A model generated the notes under the pieces. That model saw nothing but the letters and a program-made list of their open reading frames with translations. It was not told the DNA's origin and ran no database searches. Shown here piece by piece: positions 54,717 through 63,869 of a stretch of DNA of 64,000 bases. Position 1 is the first letter of the stretch, and each line of letters starts with the position of its first letter. The DNA comes from Pseudomonas sp. CFBP 13711. Its GTDB lineage: Bacteria; Pseudomonadota; Gammaproteobacteria; Pseudomonadales; Pseudomonadaceae. The DNA is taken from the NCBI RefSeq assembly GCF_014842265.1, contig NZ_JACYVI010000016.1, positions 95,904-159,903 of the forward strand, given 5' to 3'. A program made the translations under genes and the position numbers.

Positions 54717-54932
54717 TTAGCGCCAGAACGGCTTGCTCAGCTCTTCGTAACGCTGGGATTCGCTGATACCGGCGTCAGCCAGCAAACGTGCATCCAGGCG
54801 AGCCAGTTGATGGCGGCTGGACAGACGACGCTGCCAGAGCATCAGGTTGGCGAACATGCGCAGCGGCAACGAGGCTTGTGCGGTTTTTGCGGTGTCTTCG
54901 TAGAACAATTCGGAACTGACGGTGCGTTCCAT
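54717..54932 (-). CDS. DUF1127 small protein
   Basis: A 71-residue protein whose C-terminal half is the DUF1127 pattern (WQRRLSSRHQLARLDARLLADAGIS, ending EELSKPFWR). DUF1127 proteins are often arginine-rich small RNA-linked or phosphate/carbon regulators; the role here is unknown. A ribosome site (GGAAGAAG) precedes the ATG. Confidence 0.9.
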   Translation of the reverse strand: MERTVSSELFYEDTAKTAQASLPLRMFANLMLWQRRLSSRHQLARLDARLLADAGISESQRYEELSKPFWR

Positions 54933-55251
54933 GATGCTTCTTCCTTCCGCTTGTGGCGGGATTAGAGATTGACTTGATTGGTGACAATATTCCTCTCATT
55001 GCCCGTCTCTCTCTAGACACAGTTCATTTGTATTGTGCTGCTCCAGTTAACTGTTAATCACCACTGTTTTGTTCGGAAGTGGGGCAACTGTACGGGTCTG
55101 CACCAGAAGTGTGCTTTTTTGTCAGTTGGGCCAGTCATTTCCCATTAGAAGTACGTGAAATCACCCGTACAGCAGTACAGTTTTTGCAGAATTTGCGTTC
55201 AGGTTGCTAGCTGTGACGACGAAAGGTCGTCGCCACTGACAAACTGTGTCT
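54933..55251. promoter_or_regulatory. 319-base intergenic region upstream of DUF1127
   Basis: No gene is visible. An inverted pair CTGTACGGGT (55088-55097) and ACCCGTACAG (55163-55172) is separated by 65 bases. Close by is a TACAGCAGTACAG direct repeat (55168-55180). Confidence 0.4.
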
Positions 55252-56745
55252 TCAGATCGCCAACATGCGGCCGGTTTCTTCCAGGTTTAGGTGCCAGCTG
55301 AGTGCATCACGCAGCACATGCGGTGTGTGACCGCCAATTGCACAGGCGCGGCGGAAGTAGTCATTCAGCGCCTCGCGATAGGCCGGATGCACACAGTTGT
55401 CGATGATGACCCGGGCGCGCTCGCGGGGTGCCAGGCCTCGCAGGTCTGCCAGTCCGATCTCGGTGACCAGAATGTCTACATCGTGTTCGGTATGGTCTAC
55501 GTGGCTGACCATTGGCACCACGCTTGAAATGGCTCCGGCTTTGGCAATGGACTTGGTCACGAAAATGGCGAGATGGGCGTTGCGGGCGAAGTCGCCTGAC
55601 CCGCCTATCCCGTTCATCATCCGTGTGCCGCCCACGTGAGTGGAGTTGACGTTCCCGTACAGGTCGAACTCCAGGGCAGTGTTGATACCAATGATGCCCA
55701 GGCGGCGGACGACCTCCGGATGGTTCGAGATTTCCTGGGGGCGCAGTAACAGTCTGGATCTGTACTGCTCCAGATTGTCGTAGACCGCAGAGTGCTTGCG
55801 CTCGGACAACGTCATGGAACAGCCCGAAGCGAAATCCAGCTTGCCCGCCTCGAACAGATCGAACGTCGAGTCCTGCAGCACTTCCGAATACATGGTCATG
55901 CCGTGAAAGGGTGAATCGATCAGCCCGGTCATGACGGCATTGGCGATCGTACCTACCCCCGCCTGCAGCGGCATGAGCTGATTGGTCAGTCGGTTCAGCC
56001 GCACTTCGCCTTTGAAGAACTCGACCAAGTGGCCCGCGATAGCCTGAGTGTCAGTGTCTGCCGGCAACACAGTCGACGGCGAGTCGGGTTGATTGCTGAT
56101 CACGATGCCGACGATCTTGGCCGGATCAATCTTCACGGCCTGACTGCCGATTCGGGTATCGGTCTTGAGCACCGGGATCGGCAGGCGTGTTGGCCGGTAG
56201 GTGGGTATATAGATGTCGTGCAGCCCTTCGAGCTCCATGGGTTGGGCAAGGTTGATCTCGATAATCACGTGTTCGGCAAGAATGGCGAAGCTCGCCGAGT
56301 TGCCGACTGACGTGCTGAGCACCAGATGTCCCTCTTCGGTGATTGCTACGCATTCGATCACGGCGATGTCCACGGCCTTGATCTGGCGATTGCGCAGCTG
56401 CTCGACGGTGTCCGACAAGTGCTGGTCAATGAACATCACGGTGCCGTCGTTGATGGCCTTGCGCAGGGTGCTGTCGACCTGAAACGGCATGCGGCGGGAG
56501 AGCACGCCGGCCTCGGTCAGTTGCTTGTCCAGATCGTTGCCCAGGCTGGCGCCCGTTATCAGGCTGATCTTCAGCGGAACTGTTTTGGCGCGTTCGGCCA
56601 GCGCCTGAGGCACGGCCTTGGCTTCGCCGGCGCGGGTGAAGCCGCTCATGCCGACGGTCATGCCGTCCTTGATCAAGGAAGCGGCGTCGGCCGCGCTCAT
56701 TATCTTGCTCATCAGCGAGGGCAGACGGATTCGTTCACGGTGCAT
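55252..56745 (-). CDS. Acetyl-CoA hydrolase/CoA-transferase family protein
   Basis: About 497 residues of the ACH/Cat1 family, which transfer CoA between acetate and succinate or similar acids. Signatures: GMTVGMSGFTRAGEAKAVP at the N-terminus, NTALEFDLYGNVNS (segment expected to carry the catalytic glutamate), GIGGSGDFARNAHLAIF and ETEIGLADLRGL-type C-terminus. The ATG at 56745 (MHRERIRLP) is preferred over 56760. By recall it is the PA5445 equivalent. Confidence 0.92.
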   Translation of the reverse strand: MHRERIRLPSLMSKIMSAADAASLIKDGMTVGMSGFTRAGEAKAVPQALAERAKTVPLKISLITGASLGNDLDKQLTEAGVLSRRMPFQVDSTLRKAINDGTVMFIDQHLSDTVEQLRNRQIKAVDIAVIECVAITEEGHLVLSTSVGNSASFAILAEHVIIEINLAQPMELEGLHDIYIPTYRPTRLPIPVLKTDTRIGSQAVKIDPAKIVGIVISNQPDSPSTVLPADTDTQAIAGHLVEFFKGEVRLNRLTNQLMPLQAGVGTIANAVMTGLIDSPFHGMTMYSEVLQDSTFDLFEAGKLDFASGCSMTLSERKHSAVYDNLEQYRSRLLLRPQEISNHPEVVRRLGIIGINTALEFDLYGNVNSTHVGGTRMMNGIGGSGDFARNAHLAIFVTKSIAKAGAISSVVPMVSHVDHTEHDVDILVTEIGLADLRGLAPRERARVIIDNCVHPAYREALNDYFRRACAIGGHTPHVLRDALSWHLNLEETGRMLAI

Positions 56746-56875
56746 GTTGTTTAATCTCATGACAAAGATGCGTGAGCGAAGTCTAGAGATTTGAGGAGCG
56801 TTCGTCCCGCTACCAAGGTCGCACTAAAGGCTCTAATTAGCGCCTTTGCGCGAGAAACACTTTTACCCGGGCTGT

Positions 56876-56909
56876 AAAAAACCCTCGGCCATCACCTGCG
56901 CCGAGGGTT
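56876..56909 (-). terminator. Terminator of pntB
   Basis: AACCCTCGGC and GCCGAGGGTT form a perfect stem around a 10-base loop. Read on the minus strand, it ends in a T-run; it lies about 25 bases after the pntB stop. Confidence 0.88.
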
Positions 56910-56931
56910 GTTTCATCGCGAGTTGCAGCGA

Positions 56932-58377
56932 TTATTCGATCGCTTTGACCATGTCCTCGATGACCTTTTTGGCGTCACCAAAGACCATCATGGTTTTGTC
57001 CAGGTAGAACAGTTCGTTATCCAGGCCTGCATAGCCGCTGGCCATGGAGCGCTTGTTGACGATGATGGTCTTGGCCTTGTACGCCTCGAGAATCGGCATG
57101 CCGGCAATCGGCGACTTGGGATCGTTTTTCGCCGCCGGATTGACCACATCATTGGCGCCCAGCACCAGGACGACGTCCGCCTGACCGAACTCGGAGTTGA
57201 TGTCCTCCATCTCAAACACTTGATCGTAAGGCACCTCGGCTTCCGCCAGCAGCACGTTCATGTGCCCCGGCATCCGGCCGGCCACCGGGTGGATCGCGTA
57301 CTTCACCGTAACACCCGCGTGGGTCAGCTTTTCGGTCAGCTCTTTCAGCGCGTGCTGCGCTCGAGCAACCGCCAGCCCGTAACCCGGCACGATGATTACG
57401 GTGTCGGCGTTGGTCAGCAGGAAGGTTGCATCGTCAGCCGATCCCGATTTAACCGGACGGGCTTCCTTGCTGCCGCTCGTAGCACCGGCATCCACTGCGC
57501 CACCGAAGCCGCCGCCGATCACGTTGAAGAACGAGCGGTTCATTGCCTTGCACATGATGTACGACAGAATCGCGCCGGAGGAGCCGACCAGAGAGCCGGC
57601 GATGATCAGCATCGAGTTGTTCAGCGAGAAGCCAATACCCGCCGCTGCCCAGCCCGAGTAACTGTTGAGCATCGACACCACAACCGGCATGTCTGCGCCA
57701 CCAATCGGGATAATCAGCAGCACGCCAATCACGAACGCCAGGATCAGCATGACGCTGAACGCGAACAGGCTACCCGTCAGCATGAACGTGATGCCGAACA
57801 GCAGCGTCGCCAGACCCAGAACCAGATTGAGCTTGTGCTGACCGGCAAACTGCACCGGTGCGCCCTGGAACAGGCGGAACTTGTATTTGCCCGACAGCTT
57901 GCCGAAGGCGATGACCGAACCGGAGAACGTAATCGCCCCGATCGCCGCGCCCAGGAACAACTCCAGACGGTTGCCCGCAGGAATCGGATCGCCCAAGTGG
58001 TGAACGATGCCCAGCGACTGTGGCTCGACCACCGCAGCGATGGCGATGAACACGGCTGCCAGACCAATCATGCTGTGCATGAAGGCGACCAATTCCGGCA
58101 TCTTGGTCATCTCGACGCGCTTGGCCATGATCGAACCGGCAGTACCGCCGACCAGCAGACCGATAAGGATGTAGCCAATGCCTGCGCTGGCGCCGTCGGT
58201 AGATAGCGCAGCCAGTTTGAACACCAGTCCGATCGTAGTCAGAACAGCCAGGCCCATGCCGAGCATGCCGAACAGGTTGCCTCGGCGCGAGGTGGTTGGG
58301 TGAGACAAGCCCTTCAGCGCCTGGATGAAGCAGATCGCTGAGACGAGGTACAGCAAGGTGACGAGGTTCATGCTCAT
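56932..58377 (-). CDS. pntB: NAD(P) transhydrogenase beta subunit
   Basis: A 481-residue membrane protein. About nine helices (residues 1-270) form the proton channel; the C-terminal domain binds NADP(H) (VPGYGLAVARAQHA, LVLGANDVVNPAA). With the alpha subunits it moves hydride from NADH to NADP+ using the proton gradient. The start overlaps the pntAB stop (TAATG). Confidence 0.95.
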   Translation of the reverse strand: MSMNLVTLLYLVSAICFIQALKGLSHPTTSRRGNLFGMLGMGLAVLTTIGLVFKLAALSTDGASAGIGYILIGLLVGGTAGSIMAKRVEMTKMPELVAFMHSMIGLAAVFIAIAAVVEPQSLGIVHHLGDPIPAGNRLELFLGAAIGAITFSGSVIAFGKLSGKYKFRLFQGAPVQFAGQHKLNLVLGLATLLFGITFMLTGSLFAFSVMLILAFVIGVLLIIPIGGADMPVVVSMLNSYSGWAAAGIGFSLNNSMLIIAGSLVGSSGAILSYIMCKAMNRSFFNVIGGGFGGAVDAGATSGSKEARPVKSGSADDATFLLTNADTVIIVPGYGLAVARAQHALKELTEKLTHAGVTVKYAIHPVAGRMPGHMNVLLAEAEVPYDQVFEMEDINSEFGQADVVLVLGANDVVNPAAKNDPKSPIAGMPILEAYKAKTIIVNKRSMASGYAGLDNELFYLDKTMMVFGDAKKVIEDMVKAIE

Positions 58378-58697
58378 TACTTGGCCACCTCGTCTTTTGC
58401 CTTGGGCGCTTTCTTTTTGAACATCTCAAGCATCCGCCGGGTGACCAGAAAACCGCCGAAGACGTTAACGGCCGCCAGCGCAACGGCCAGGGTGCCCATG
58501 GTTTTGCCCAGTGGCGTCACTGTTAGCGCGGCGGCAAGCATGGCGCCGACGATGACGATGGCCGAGATAGCGTTCGTGACTGCCATCAGGGGCGTGTGCA
58601 GTGCAGGCGTCACGTTCCAGACCACGTGGTAGCCGACGTAAATGGCCAGCACGAAGATGATCAGGTTGTAGATACCGGGTGAGATGAACTCTTCCAT
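58377..58697 (-). CDS. pntAB: NAD(P) transhydrogenase alpha-2 subunit
   Basis: A 106-residue membrane subunit with three hydrophobic helices (IYNLIIFVLAIYVGYHVVW; IVIVGAMLAAALTV; TLAVALAAVNVFGGF). In enterics it is fused to PntA; here it is separate, as usual in Pseudomonas. The ATG at 58697 (MEEFISPG) is used. Confidence 0.94.
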   Translation of the reverse strand: MEEFISPGIYNLIIFVLAIYVGYHVVWNVTPALHTPLMAVTNAISAIVIVGAMLAAALTVTPLGKTMGTLAVALAAVNVFGGFLVTRRMLEMFKKKAPKAKDEVAK

Positions 58698-58708
58698 TAT
58701 TTTTATCC

Positions 58709-59830
58709 TCAGCCGTTCTTGCGGATGACTTGGCCATCGCGGCACATAAGGCACGCGGCAACGATGTCGTCTTCGAGGTTGATCTGGAACTGGCCTTCCT
58801 GGGTGAAGAGCAGCTTCATGAAGTCCAGCAGGTTGCGGGCATAAAGAGCAGACGCATCCGCCGCGACCATGGCGGGCAGATTCGTGTGGCCAACGATGGT
58901 CACGCCATGCTCGACCACCACTTGGTCGGCTACCGTCAGAGGGCAGTTGCCGCCCTGCGCTGCCGCCAGATCGATCACCACCGAGCCGGGCTTCATCTGC
59001 GCGACCGTTTCAGCGCTTAACAGCACCGGAGCCTTGCGACCGGGAATCAGCGCCGTGGTAATCACGATGTCCGCCTGTTTGGCGCGCTCATGAACGGCCA
59101 CAGCCTGACGCTGCATCCAGCTGGCCGGCATCGGGCGGGCGTAACCGCCGACGCCCACGGCAGCTTCCCGCTCCTCGTCAGTCTCGTAGGGCACGTCAAC
59201 GAACTTGGCCCCTAGCGACTCGATCTGCTCCTTCACCGCTGGACGTACGTCCGAGGCTTCAATGACCGCACCCAGTCGTTTGGCAGTGGCGATGGCCTGC
59301 AGCCCCGCAACCCCCGCTCCGAGAATCAGCACGCGCGCTGCTTTCACTGTACCGGCCGCTGTCATCAGCATGGGCATGAAGCGCGGATAGTGCTGCGCCG
59401 CCAACAGCACAGCCTTATAGCCAGCGATGTTGGCCTGGGAAGACAGCACGTCGAGGCTTTGCGCGCGAGAGGTGCGTGGCGCGGCTTCGAGGGCAAAAGC
59501 GGTGATACCGCGTTCAGCCAGCTTGGCGATCATGTCGTTATTGAAAGGGTTGAGCATCCCGACCACCACTGCGCCGCTTTTGATCAGCGGCAACTCGGCG
59601 TCGTTGGGAGCGGAGACCTTGAGGATGAGTTCAGCGCCGAACGCATCGGCGGCGCTGCCCATTAATGCACCTGCCGCCTCATAAGCACTGTCGGTCACGC
59701 TCGCCGCAATGCCCGCGCCGTTCTGCACAGTCACGGTGTGGCCTTGGGCGACGAGCTTTTTGATGGTTTCGGGAGTGGCGGCGACCCGGGTTTCACCAGG
59801 CTGGGTTTCGAGGGGGACTCCAATGTGCAC
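58709..59830 (-). CDS. pntAA: NAD(P) transhydrogenase alpha-1 subunit
   Basis: A 373-residue soluble domain I that binds NAD(H): MHIGVPLETQPGETRVAATPE at the N-terminus, the Rossmann motif VLILGAGVAGLQAIATAKRLGA, and SVVIDLAAAQGGNCPLT. It lacks the C-terminal membrane helices, which are in pntAB 11 bases downstream. First gene of pntAA-pntAB-pntB. Confidence 0.95.
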   Translation of the reverse strand: MHIGVPLETQPGETRVAATPETIKKLVAQGHTVTVQNGAGIAASVTDSAYEAAGALMGSAADAFGAELILKVSAPNDAELPLIKSGAVVVGMLNPFNNDMIAKLAERGITAFALEAAPRTSRAQSLDVLSSQANIAGYKAVLLAAQHYPRFMPMLMTAAGTVKAARVLILGAGVAGLQAIATAKRLGAVIEASDVRPAVKEQIESLGAKFVDVPYETDEEREAAVGVGGYARPMPASWMQRQAVAVHERAKQADIVITTALIPGRKAPVLLSAETVAQMKPGSVVIDLAAAQGGNCPLTVADQVVVEHGVTIVGHTNLPAMVAADASALYARNLLDFMKLLFTQEGQFQINLEDDIVAACLMCRDGQVIRKNG

Positions 59831-60254
59831 GTCAAATCTCCTGCGTGATCTTATTGTCTTAATTAGGCCAGCGCGCTACGGCCCGAGGGCTGGGATTGCG
59901 ATCACTACGCCCGTTAAAACAGCCGGGCGCGGCATTTTGCAGGGGATGCCAGAGGCCTTCAAGGGTTTCTGTAACTGAACGAAAAATGTACTACAAGTCA
60001 CCCCGTGACCGATTGACGCACAAAACCGATTAAGTCATTGATACCAGACGCATTTTCATGGTTACGGTTTCTCACAACCGTGGTAAGGCAAAATTTCTAA
60101 AATGAATCGAAATCAGGCTGTAGAGCGCTATTTGTATGACTATTGGGATAACGCGAGCACAAAGAAGCGTGTGTCGCAAATGCGACAAATCAAGATATAT
60201 GTAGGTTTTAGGATCTTCGTACTACACGGAAACGTGCGTGTTGTGGATAGGCAT
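59831..60254. other. 424-base gap between gcdR and pntAA
   Basis: No credible gene is visible. It must hold the pntAA promoter. A perfect 16-base palindrome TGTCGCA-AA-TGCGACA lies at 60172-60187, downstream of the gcdR stop and about 340 bases upstream of pntAA. Confidence 0.4.
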
Positions 60255-61151
60255 TCAGGGCAGGGAGTAGGTCTTGGCCTGCTGAATCAGCCAGTCACGA
60301 AACGCCTTCAGCGACGCTGATTCCGTTTTGCGCTCCGGAATCATCAAGTAATAGGCCTTTGAGCTTGAGAGCTGGTGAGGGTTGGCAATCACCAGGCGTT
60401 TTTCGGCCAGTTCATGCTGAATAAGAAATGGTGGTATGAGCGCCACACCCATGTCGTGCATGGCTGCCTGAGCGAGCATGGAAAATAGCTCGTATCGGGG
60501 ACCTGTCATGTCGCGAGCCACCCCCATGTCCAGCGAGTTGAACCACTGCCGCCAGGCGTAGGGCCGAGTGGTTTGCTGGAGCAGCGGCATCTCGGCCAAC
60601 TCTTGAGCGCTGATGCTGTGCCGTGCCCCAAGCAGTGCCGGACTGCAGACCGGCATGGGATTTTCGCCCATCAGTCTGTGGGACTCGGTACCAGACCAAT
60701 CAGCATCACCGAAGTAGATAGCTGCGTCGAATTCGGTATCGGCAAACAAAAACGGTCGCGTGCGGTTGGTCAGGTTGATAGTGACGTCAGGGTGGTTCTT
60801 CTGAAAATCCTTTAGGCGTGGCAGTAACCATTGCGTGCCAAAGGTGGGCACTACCGCCAGTTCGATCACATTGACGCCCTGATGACCCATCACTGACAGC
60901 GTGTCGCGTTCAACAGCGTCAAGTTGCGTTGCGATGCGCCGGCTGTAGGAAAGGCCAGCCTCAGTAAGCTTCACACCCCGTCGCGAACGTCGGAACAGGC
61001 CGACATTCAAGAACTCTTCCAGGCTCGCGACCTGACGGCAGATCGCGCTCTGGGTCAGAGAAAGCTCCTCAGCCGCCTTGGTGAAGCTCTCGTGCCGCGC
61101 GGCTGCCTCGAAGCTCACCAGCGCAGCGGTGCTTGGGATTTTACGACGCAT
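60255..61151 (-). CDS. gcdR: LysR-family regulator GcdR
   Basis: About 298 residues. The N-terminal HTH (ALVSFEAAARHESFTKAAEEL, LTQSAICRQV) is followed by an effector domain (VIELAVVPTFGTQWLLPRL). It is divergent from gcdH, which it is expected to activate with glutarate or a CoA derivative as signal. The ATG at 61151 follows GTGAGGCAAAGG. Confidence 0.9.
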   Translation of the reverse strand: MRRKIPSTAALVSFEAAARHESFTKAAEELSLTQSAICRQVASLEEFLNVGLFRRSRRGVKLTEAGLSYSRRIATQLDAVERDTLSVMGHQGVNVIELAVVPTFGTQWLLPRLKDFQKNHPDVTINLTNRTRPFLFADTEFDAAIYFGDADWSGTESHRLMGENPMPVCSPALLGARHSISAQELAEMPLLQQTTRPYAWRQWFNSLDMGVARDMTGPRYELFSMLAQAAMHDMGVALIPPFLIQHELAEKRLVIANPHQLSSSKAYYLMIPERKTESASLKAFRDWLIQQAKTYSLP

Positions 61152-61322
61152 GTACCTTTGCCTCACTCACAGCGACGGCCCGCTGGCACCGGCCGTGTCT
61201 CGGAGTGAGAAATTAACACAGGATGATGCGAAATCGTCGTTTGCTCGATCCAGGGTTCAGGCCTAGGCTCGCTTCATTACTTCTCCGGCAGGTCCGGAAG
61301 CGCATTTGGTGAGGAGAGAGTC

Positions 61323-62504
61323 ATGAGCGGCAAGGCAAGTTTCAGTTGGATCGACCCCCTGTTGCTGGACCAGCAACTCACCGAAGAAGAGCGCATGGTT
61401 CGCGACAGCGCCGAGCAGTTCGCCAGGGACAAACTGGTACCGCGTGTGCTTGAAGCCTTCCGCCATGAAAAGACAGACCCGGCGATCTTTCGCGAGATGG
61501 GTGAGATAGGTCTTCTCGGCGCCACGATCCCGGAGCAGTACGGCGGCAGCGGTCTGAACTACGTGTGTTACGGCTTGATCGCTCGCGAAGTCGAGCGCGT
61601 CGATTCCGGTTATCGCTCGATGATGAGCGTGCAGTCCTCCCTGGTCATGGTGCCTATCAACGAATTTGGTACCGAAGCGCAAAAGCAGAAATACCTGCCA
61701 AAGCTTGCGTCCGGTGAATGGATTGGTTGCTTCGGCCTTACCGAACCCAATCATGGTTCGGATCCGGGCGCGATGATCACCCGTGCGCGGAGCGTCGAAG
61801 GCGGCTACCGTCTAACCGGCAGCAAAATGTGGATTACCAACAGCCCGATTGCCGATGTCTTTGTTGTCTGGGGCAAAGATGACGCTGGGGATATCCGCGG
61901 CTTCGTACTGGAAAAGGGCTGGCAAGGCCTGACTGCTCCGGCGATTCACGGCAAAGTCGGCCTGCGCGCTTCGATCACTGGCGAGATCGTGATGGACAAC
62001 GTGTTTGTGCCGGAAGAGAACATTTTCCCGGACGTCCGCGGTCTTAAAGGTCCGTTCACGTGCCTGAACTCCGCCCGCTATGGCATTTCCTGGGGTGCCT
62101 TGGGGGCTGCCGAGTTTTGCTGGCACACCGCGCGTCAATACACACTGGATCGTCAACAGTTCGGCCGGCCGCTCGCTGCTAATCAGCTGATTCAGAAAAA
62201 GCTCGCTGACATGCAGACCGAGATCACGCTAGCGCTTCAAGGCTGCCTGCGTCTTGGCCGGATGAAAGACGAGGGCACTGCAGCGGTTGAAATCACCTCC
62301 ATCATGAAGCGCAATTCCTGCGGCAAGTCGCTGGACATCGCGCGTATGGCGCGTGACATGCTGGGTGGCAACGGCATCTCTGATGAGTTCGGTATCGCCA
62401 GGCATCTGGTCAATCTGGAGGTGGTAAATACCTACGAAGGTACCCACGACGTCCATGCGCTTATCCTTGGTCGCGCGCAAACCGGCATCCAGGCCTTCTA
62501 TTAA
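61323..62504 (+). CDS. gcdH: Glutaryl-CoA dehydrogenase
   Basis: A 393-residue FAD-dependent acyl-CoA dehydrogenase that oxidises and decarboxylates glutaryl-CoA to crotonyl-CoA in lysine and glutarate breakdown. Signatures are FGLTEPNHGSDPGAM, MWITNSPIAD and the C-terminal catalytic glutamate motif NTYEGTHDVHALILGR. The start at MSGKASFSW follows GGAGAGAG. A CoA-transferase gene follows. Confidence 0.96.
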   Translation: MSGKASFSWIDPLLLDQQLTEEERMVRDSAEQFARDKLVPRVLEAFRHEKTDPAIFREMGEIGLLGATIPEQYGGSGLNYVCYGLIAREVERVDSGYRSMMSVQSSLVMVPINEFGTEAQKQKYLPKLASGEWIGCFGLTEPNHGSDPGAMITRARSVEGGYRLTGSKMWITNSPIADVFVVWGKDDAGDIRGFVLEKGWQGLTAPAIHGKVGLRASITGEIVMDNVFVPEENIFPDVRGLKGPFTCLNSARYGISWGALGAAEFCWHTARQYTLDRQQFGRPLAANQLIQKKLADMQTEITLALQGCLRLGRMKDEGTAAVEITSIMKRNSCGKSLDIARMARDMLGGNGISDEFGIARHLVNLEVVNTYEGTHDVHALILGRAQTGIQAFY

Positions 62505-62514
62505 GGAGCCAGCA

Positions 62515-63735
62515 ATGGGCGCGTTATCGCATTTGCGTGTGCTGGACTTGTCCAGGGTCCTCGCCGGCCCTTGGGCAGGGCAGATTCTGGCGGACCTCGG
62601 TGCCGAGGTGATCAAGATCGAGCGCCCGGGTAACGGCGACGACACGCGCGCGTGGGGGCCGCCCTTCCTGAAGGATCCGCGCGGAGAAAACACGTCTGAA
62701 GCTGCGTACTACCTCTCAGCCAACCGCAACAAACAGTCCGTCACCATCGACTTCACCCAACCCGAAGGCCAGAAGCTGGTCCGCGAACTGGCGGCGAAGT
62801 CCGATATCGTCATCGAGAACTTCAAGGTTGGCGGGCTGAAGGCCTACGGTTTGGATTACGAATCACTGCAACTGGAGAACCCCAGGCTCATCTATTGCTC
62901 CATTACCGGGTTCGGTCAGACGGGACCCTACGCCAAGCGAGCAGGTTACGACTTCATGATCCAGGGGCTTGGTGGGCTAATGAGCCTTACCGGTCGTCCC
63001 GAGGGGGAGGATGGCGCGGGACCGGTGAAGGTCGGCGTGGCGCTGACGGATATTCTGACGGGGCTGTATTCGACTTCTGCGATTCTTGCTGCTCTGGCGC
63101 ATCGGGATCAGGGAGGGCCTGGTCAGCACATCGACATGGCGTTGCTGGATGTGCAGGTCGCCTGCCTGGCAAATCAGGCAATGAATTACCTGACGACGGG
63201 CGTATCGCCAAGGCGACTGGGTAATGCTCACCCGAATATCGTGCCCTACCAGGATTTTCCCACCGCCGATGGCGATTTCATTCTCACGGTGGGGAACGAC
63301 AACCAGTTCCGCAAATTCGCGGAAGTGGCCGGGCAACCGCAGTGGGCCAGCGATCCGCGGTTTGCGAGTAATGAGCAGCGCGTGTCGCATCGTGCCGAGC
63401 TGATCCCGCTGATCCGGCAGGCCACCGTCTTCAAGACCACGGCTGAATGGGTCACGGCGTTGGAGGGGGCCGGCGTACCGTGTGGGCCTATTAACGATGT
63501 CGCCCAGGTGTTCGCAGATCCGCAGGTGCAATTCCGCGGTCTCCAGGTCGAGTTGCCTCATGCATTGGGCGGGACTGTTCCTCAGGTTGCCAGTCCGATC
63601 CGTTTATCTGCCACGCCTGTTGAATATCGGCGTGCGCCGCCGTTGTTGGGAGAGCACACACTGGAAGTTCTAACCGGATTATTAGGATTACCTGACGCTG
63701 AGGTAATTGCCTTGCGTCAGAGGGGCGTTCTCTAA
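62515..63735 (+). CDS. CaiB/BaiF-family succinyl-CoA:glutarate CoA-transferase
   Basis: About 406 residues of family III CoA-transferases. Motifs are VLDLSRVLAGPWAGQ, IKIERPGNGDDTR, and the catalytic aspartate in IDMALLDVQV. In this neighbourhood it probably makes glutaryl-CoA from glutarate and succinyl-CoA for GcdH. AAGGAG precedes the ATG, ten bases after gcdH. Confidence 0.92.
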   Translation: MGALSHLRVLDLSRVLAGPWAGQILADLGAEVIKIERPGNGDDTRAWGPPFLKDPRGENTSEAAYYLSANRNKQSVTIDFTQPEGQKLVRELAAKSDIVIENFKVGGLKAYGLDYESLQLENPRLIYCSITGFGQTGPYAKRAGYDFMIQGLGGLMSLTGRPEGEDGAGPVKVGVALTDILTGLYSTSAILAALAHRDQGGPGQHIDMALLDVQVACLANQAMNYLTTGVSPRRLGNAHPNIVPYQDFPTADGDFILTVGNDNQFRKFAEVAGQPQWASDPRFASNEQRVSHRAELIPLIRQATVFKTTAEWVTALEGAGVPCGPINDVAQVFADPQVQFRGLQVELPHALGGTVPQVASPIRLSATPVEYRRAPPLLGEHTLEVLTGLLGLPDAEVIALRQRGVL

Positions 63736-63841
63736 GGGCTGGTGCTCTTGCAGGAGTCTTTAGCCGGTCTCTATATAAACAGAAGGAAGTGTCGGATTTC
63801 GTTAGGGTTTTGGCTTTTTCTCCAAAAGTTCAAATTAGGTG

Positions 63842-63869
63842 TTGACGCTCCTCTGGATCTGTCTATAAT
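63842..63869 (+). promoter_or_regulatory. Probable rRNA-operon promoter (first of a series)
   Basis: TTGACG, 16 bases, then TATAAT gives a strong sigma-70 promoter. A GC-rich discriminator (CGCCCC) follows, as expected for a stringently controlled rRNA promoter. An A/T-rich stretch lies upstream. A second -35 (TTGACA, 63990-63995) is at the window edge. The downstream leader text resembles Pseudomonas 16S rRNA leaders from memory; the rRNA itself lies outside the window. Confidence 0.6.

Noticed and set aside
60102..60320. 72-residue frame downstream of gcdR
   Set aside because: No ribosome site and its end overlaps gcdR; codon use is not gene-like.
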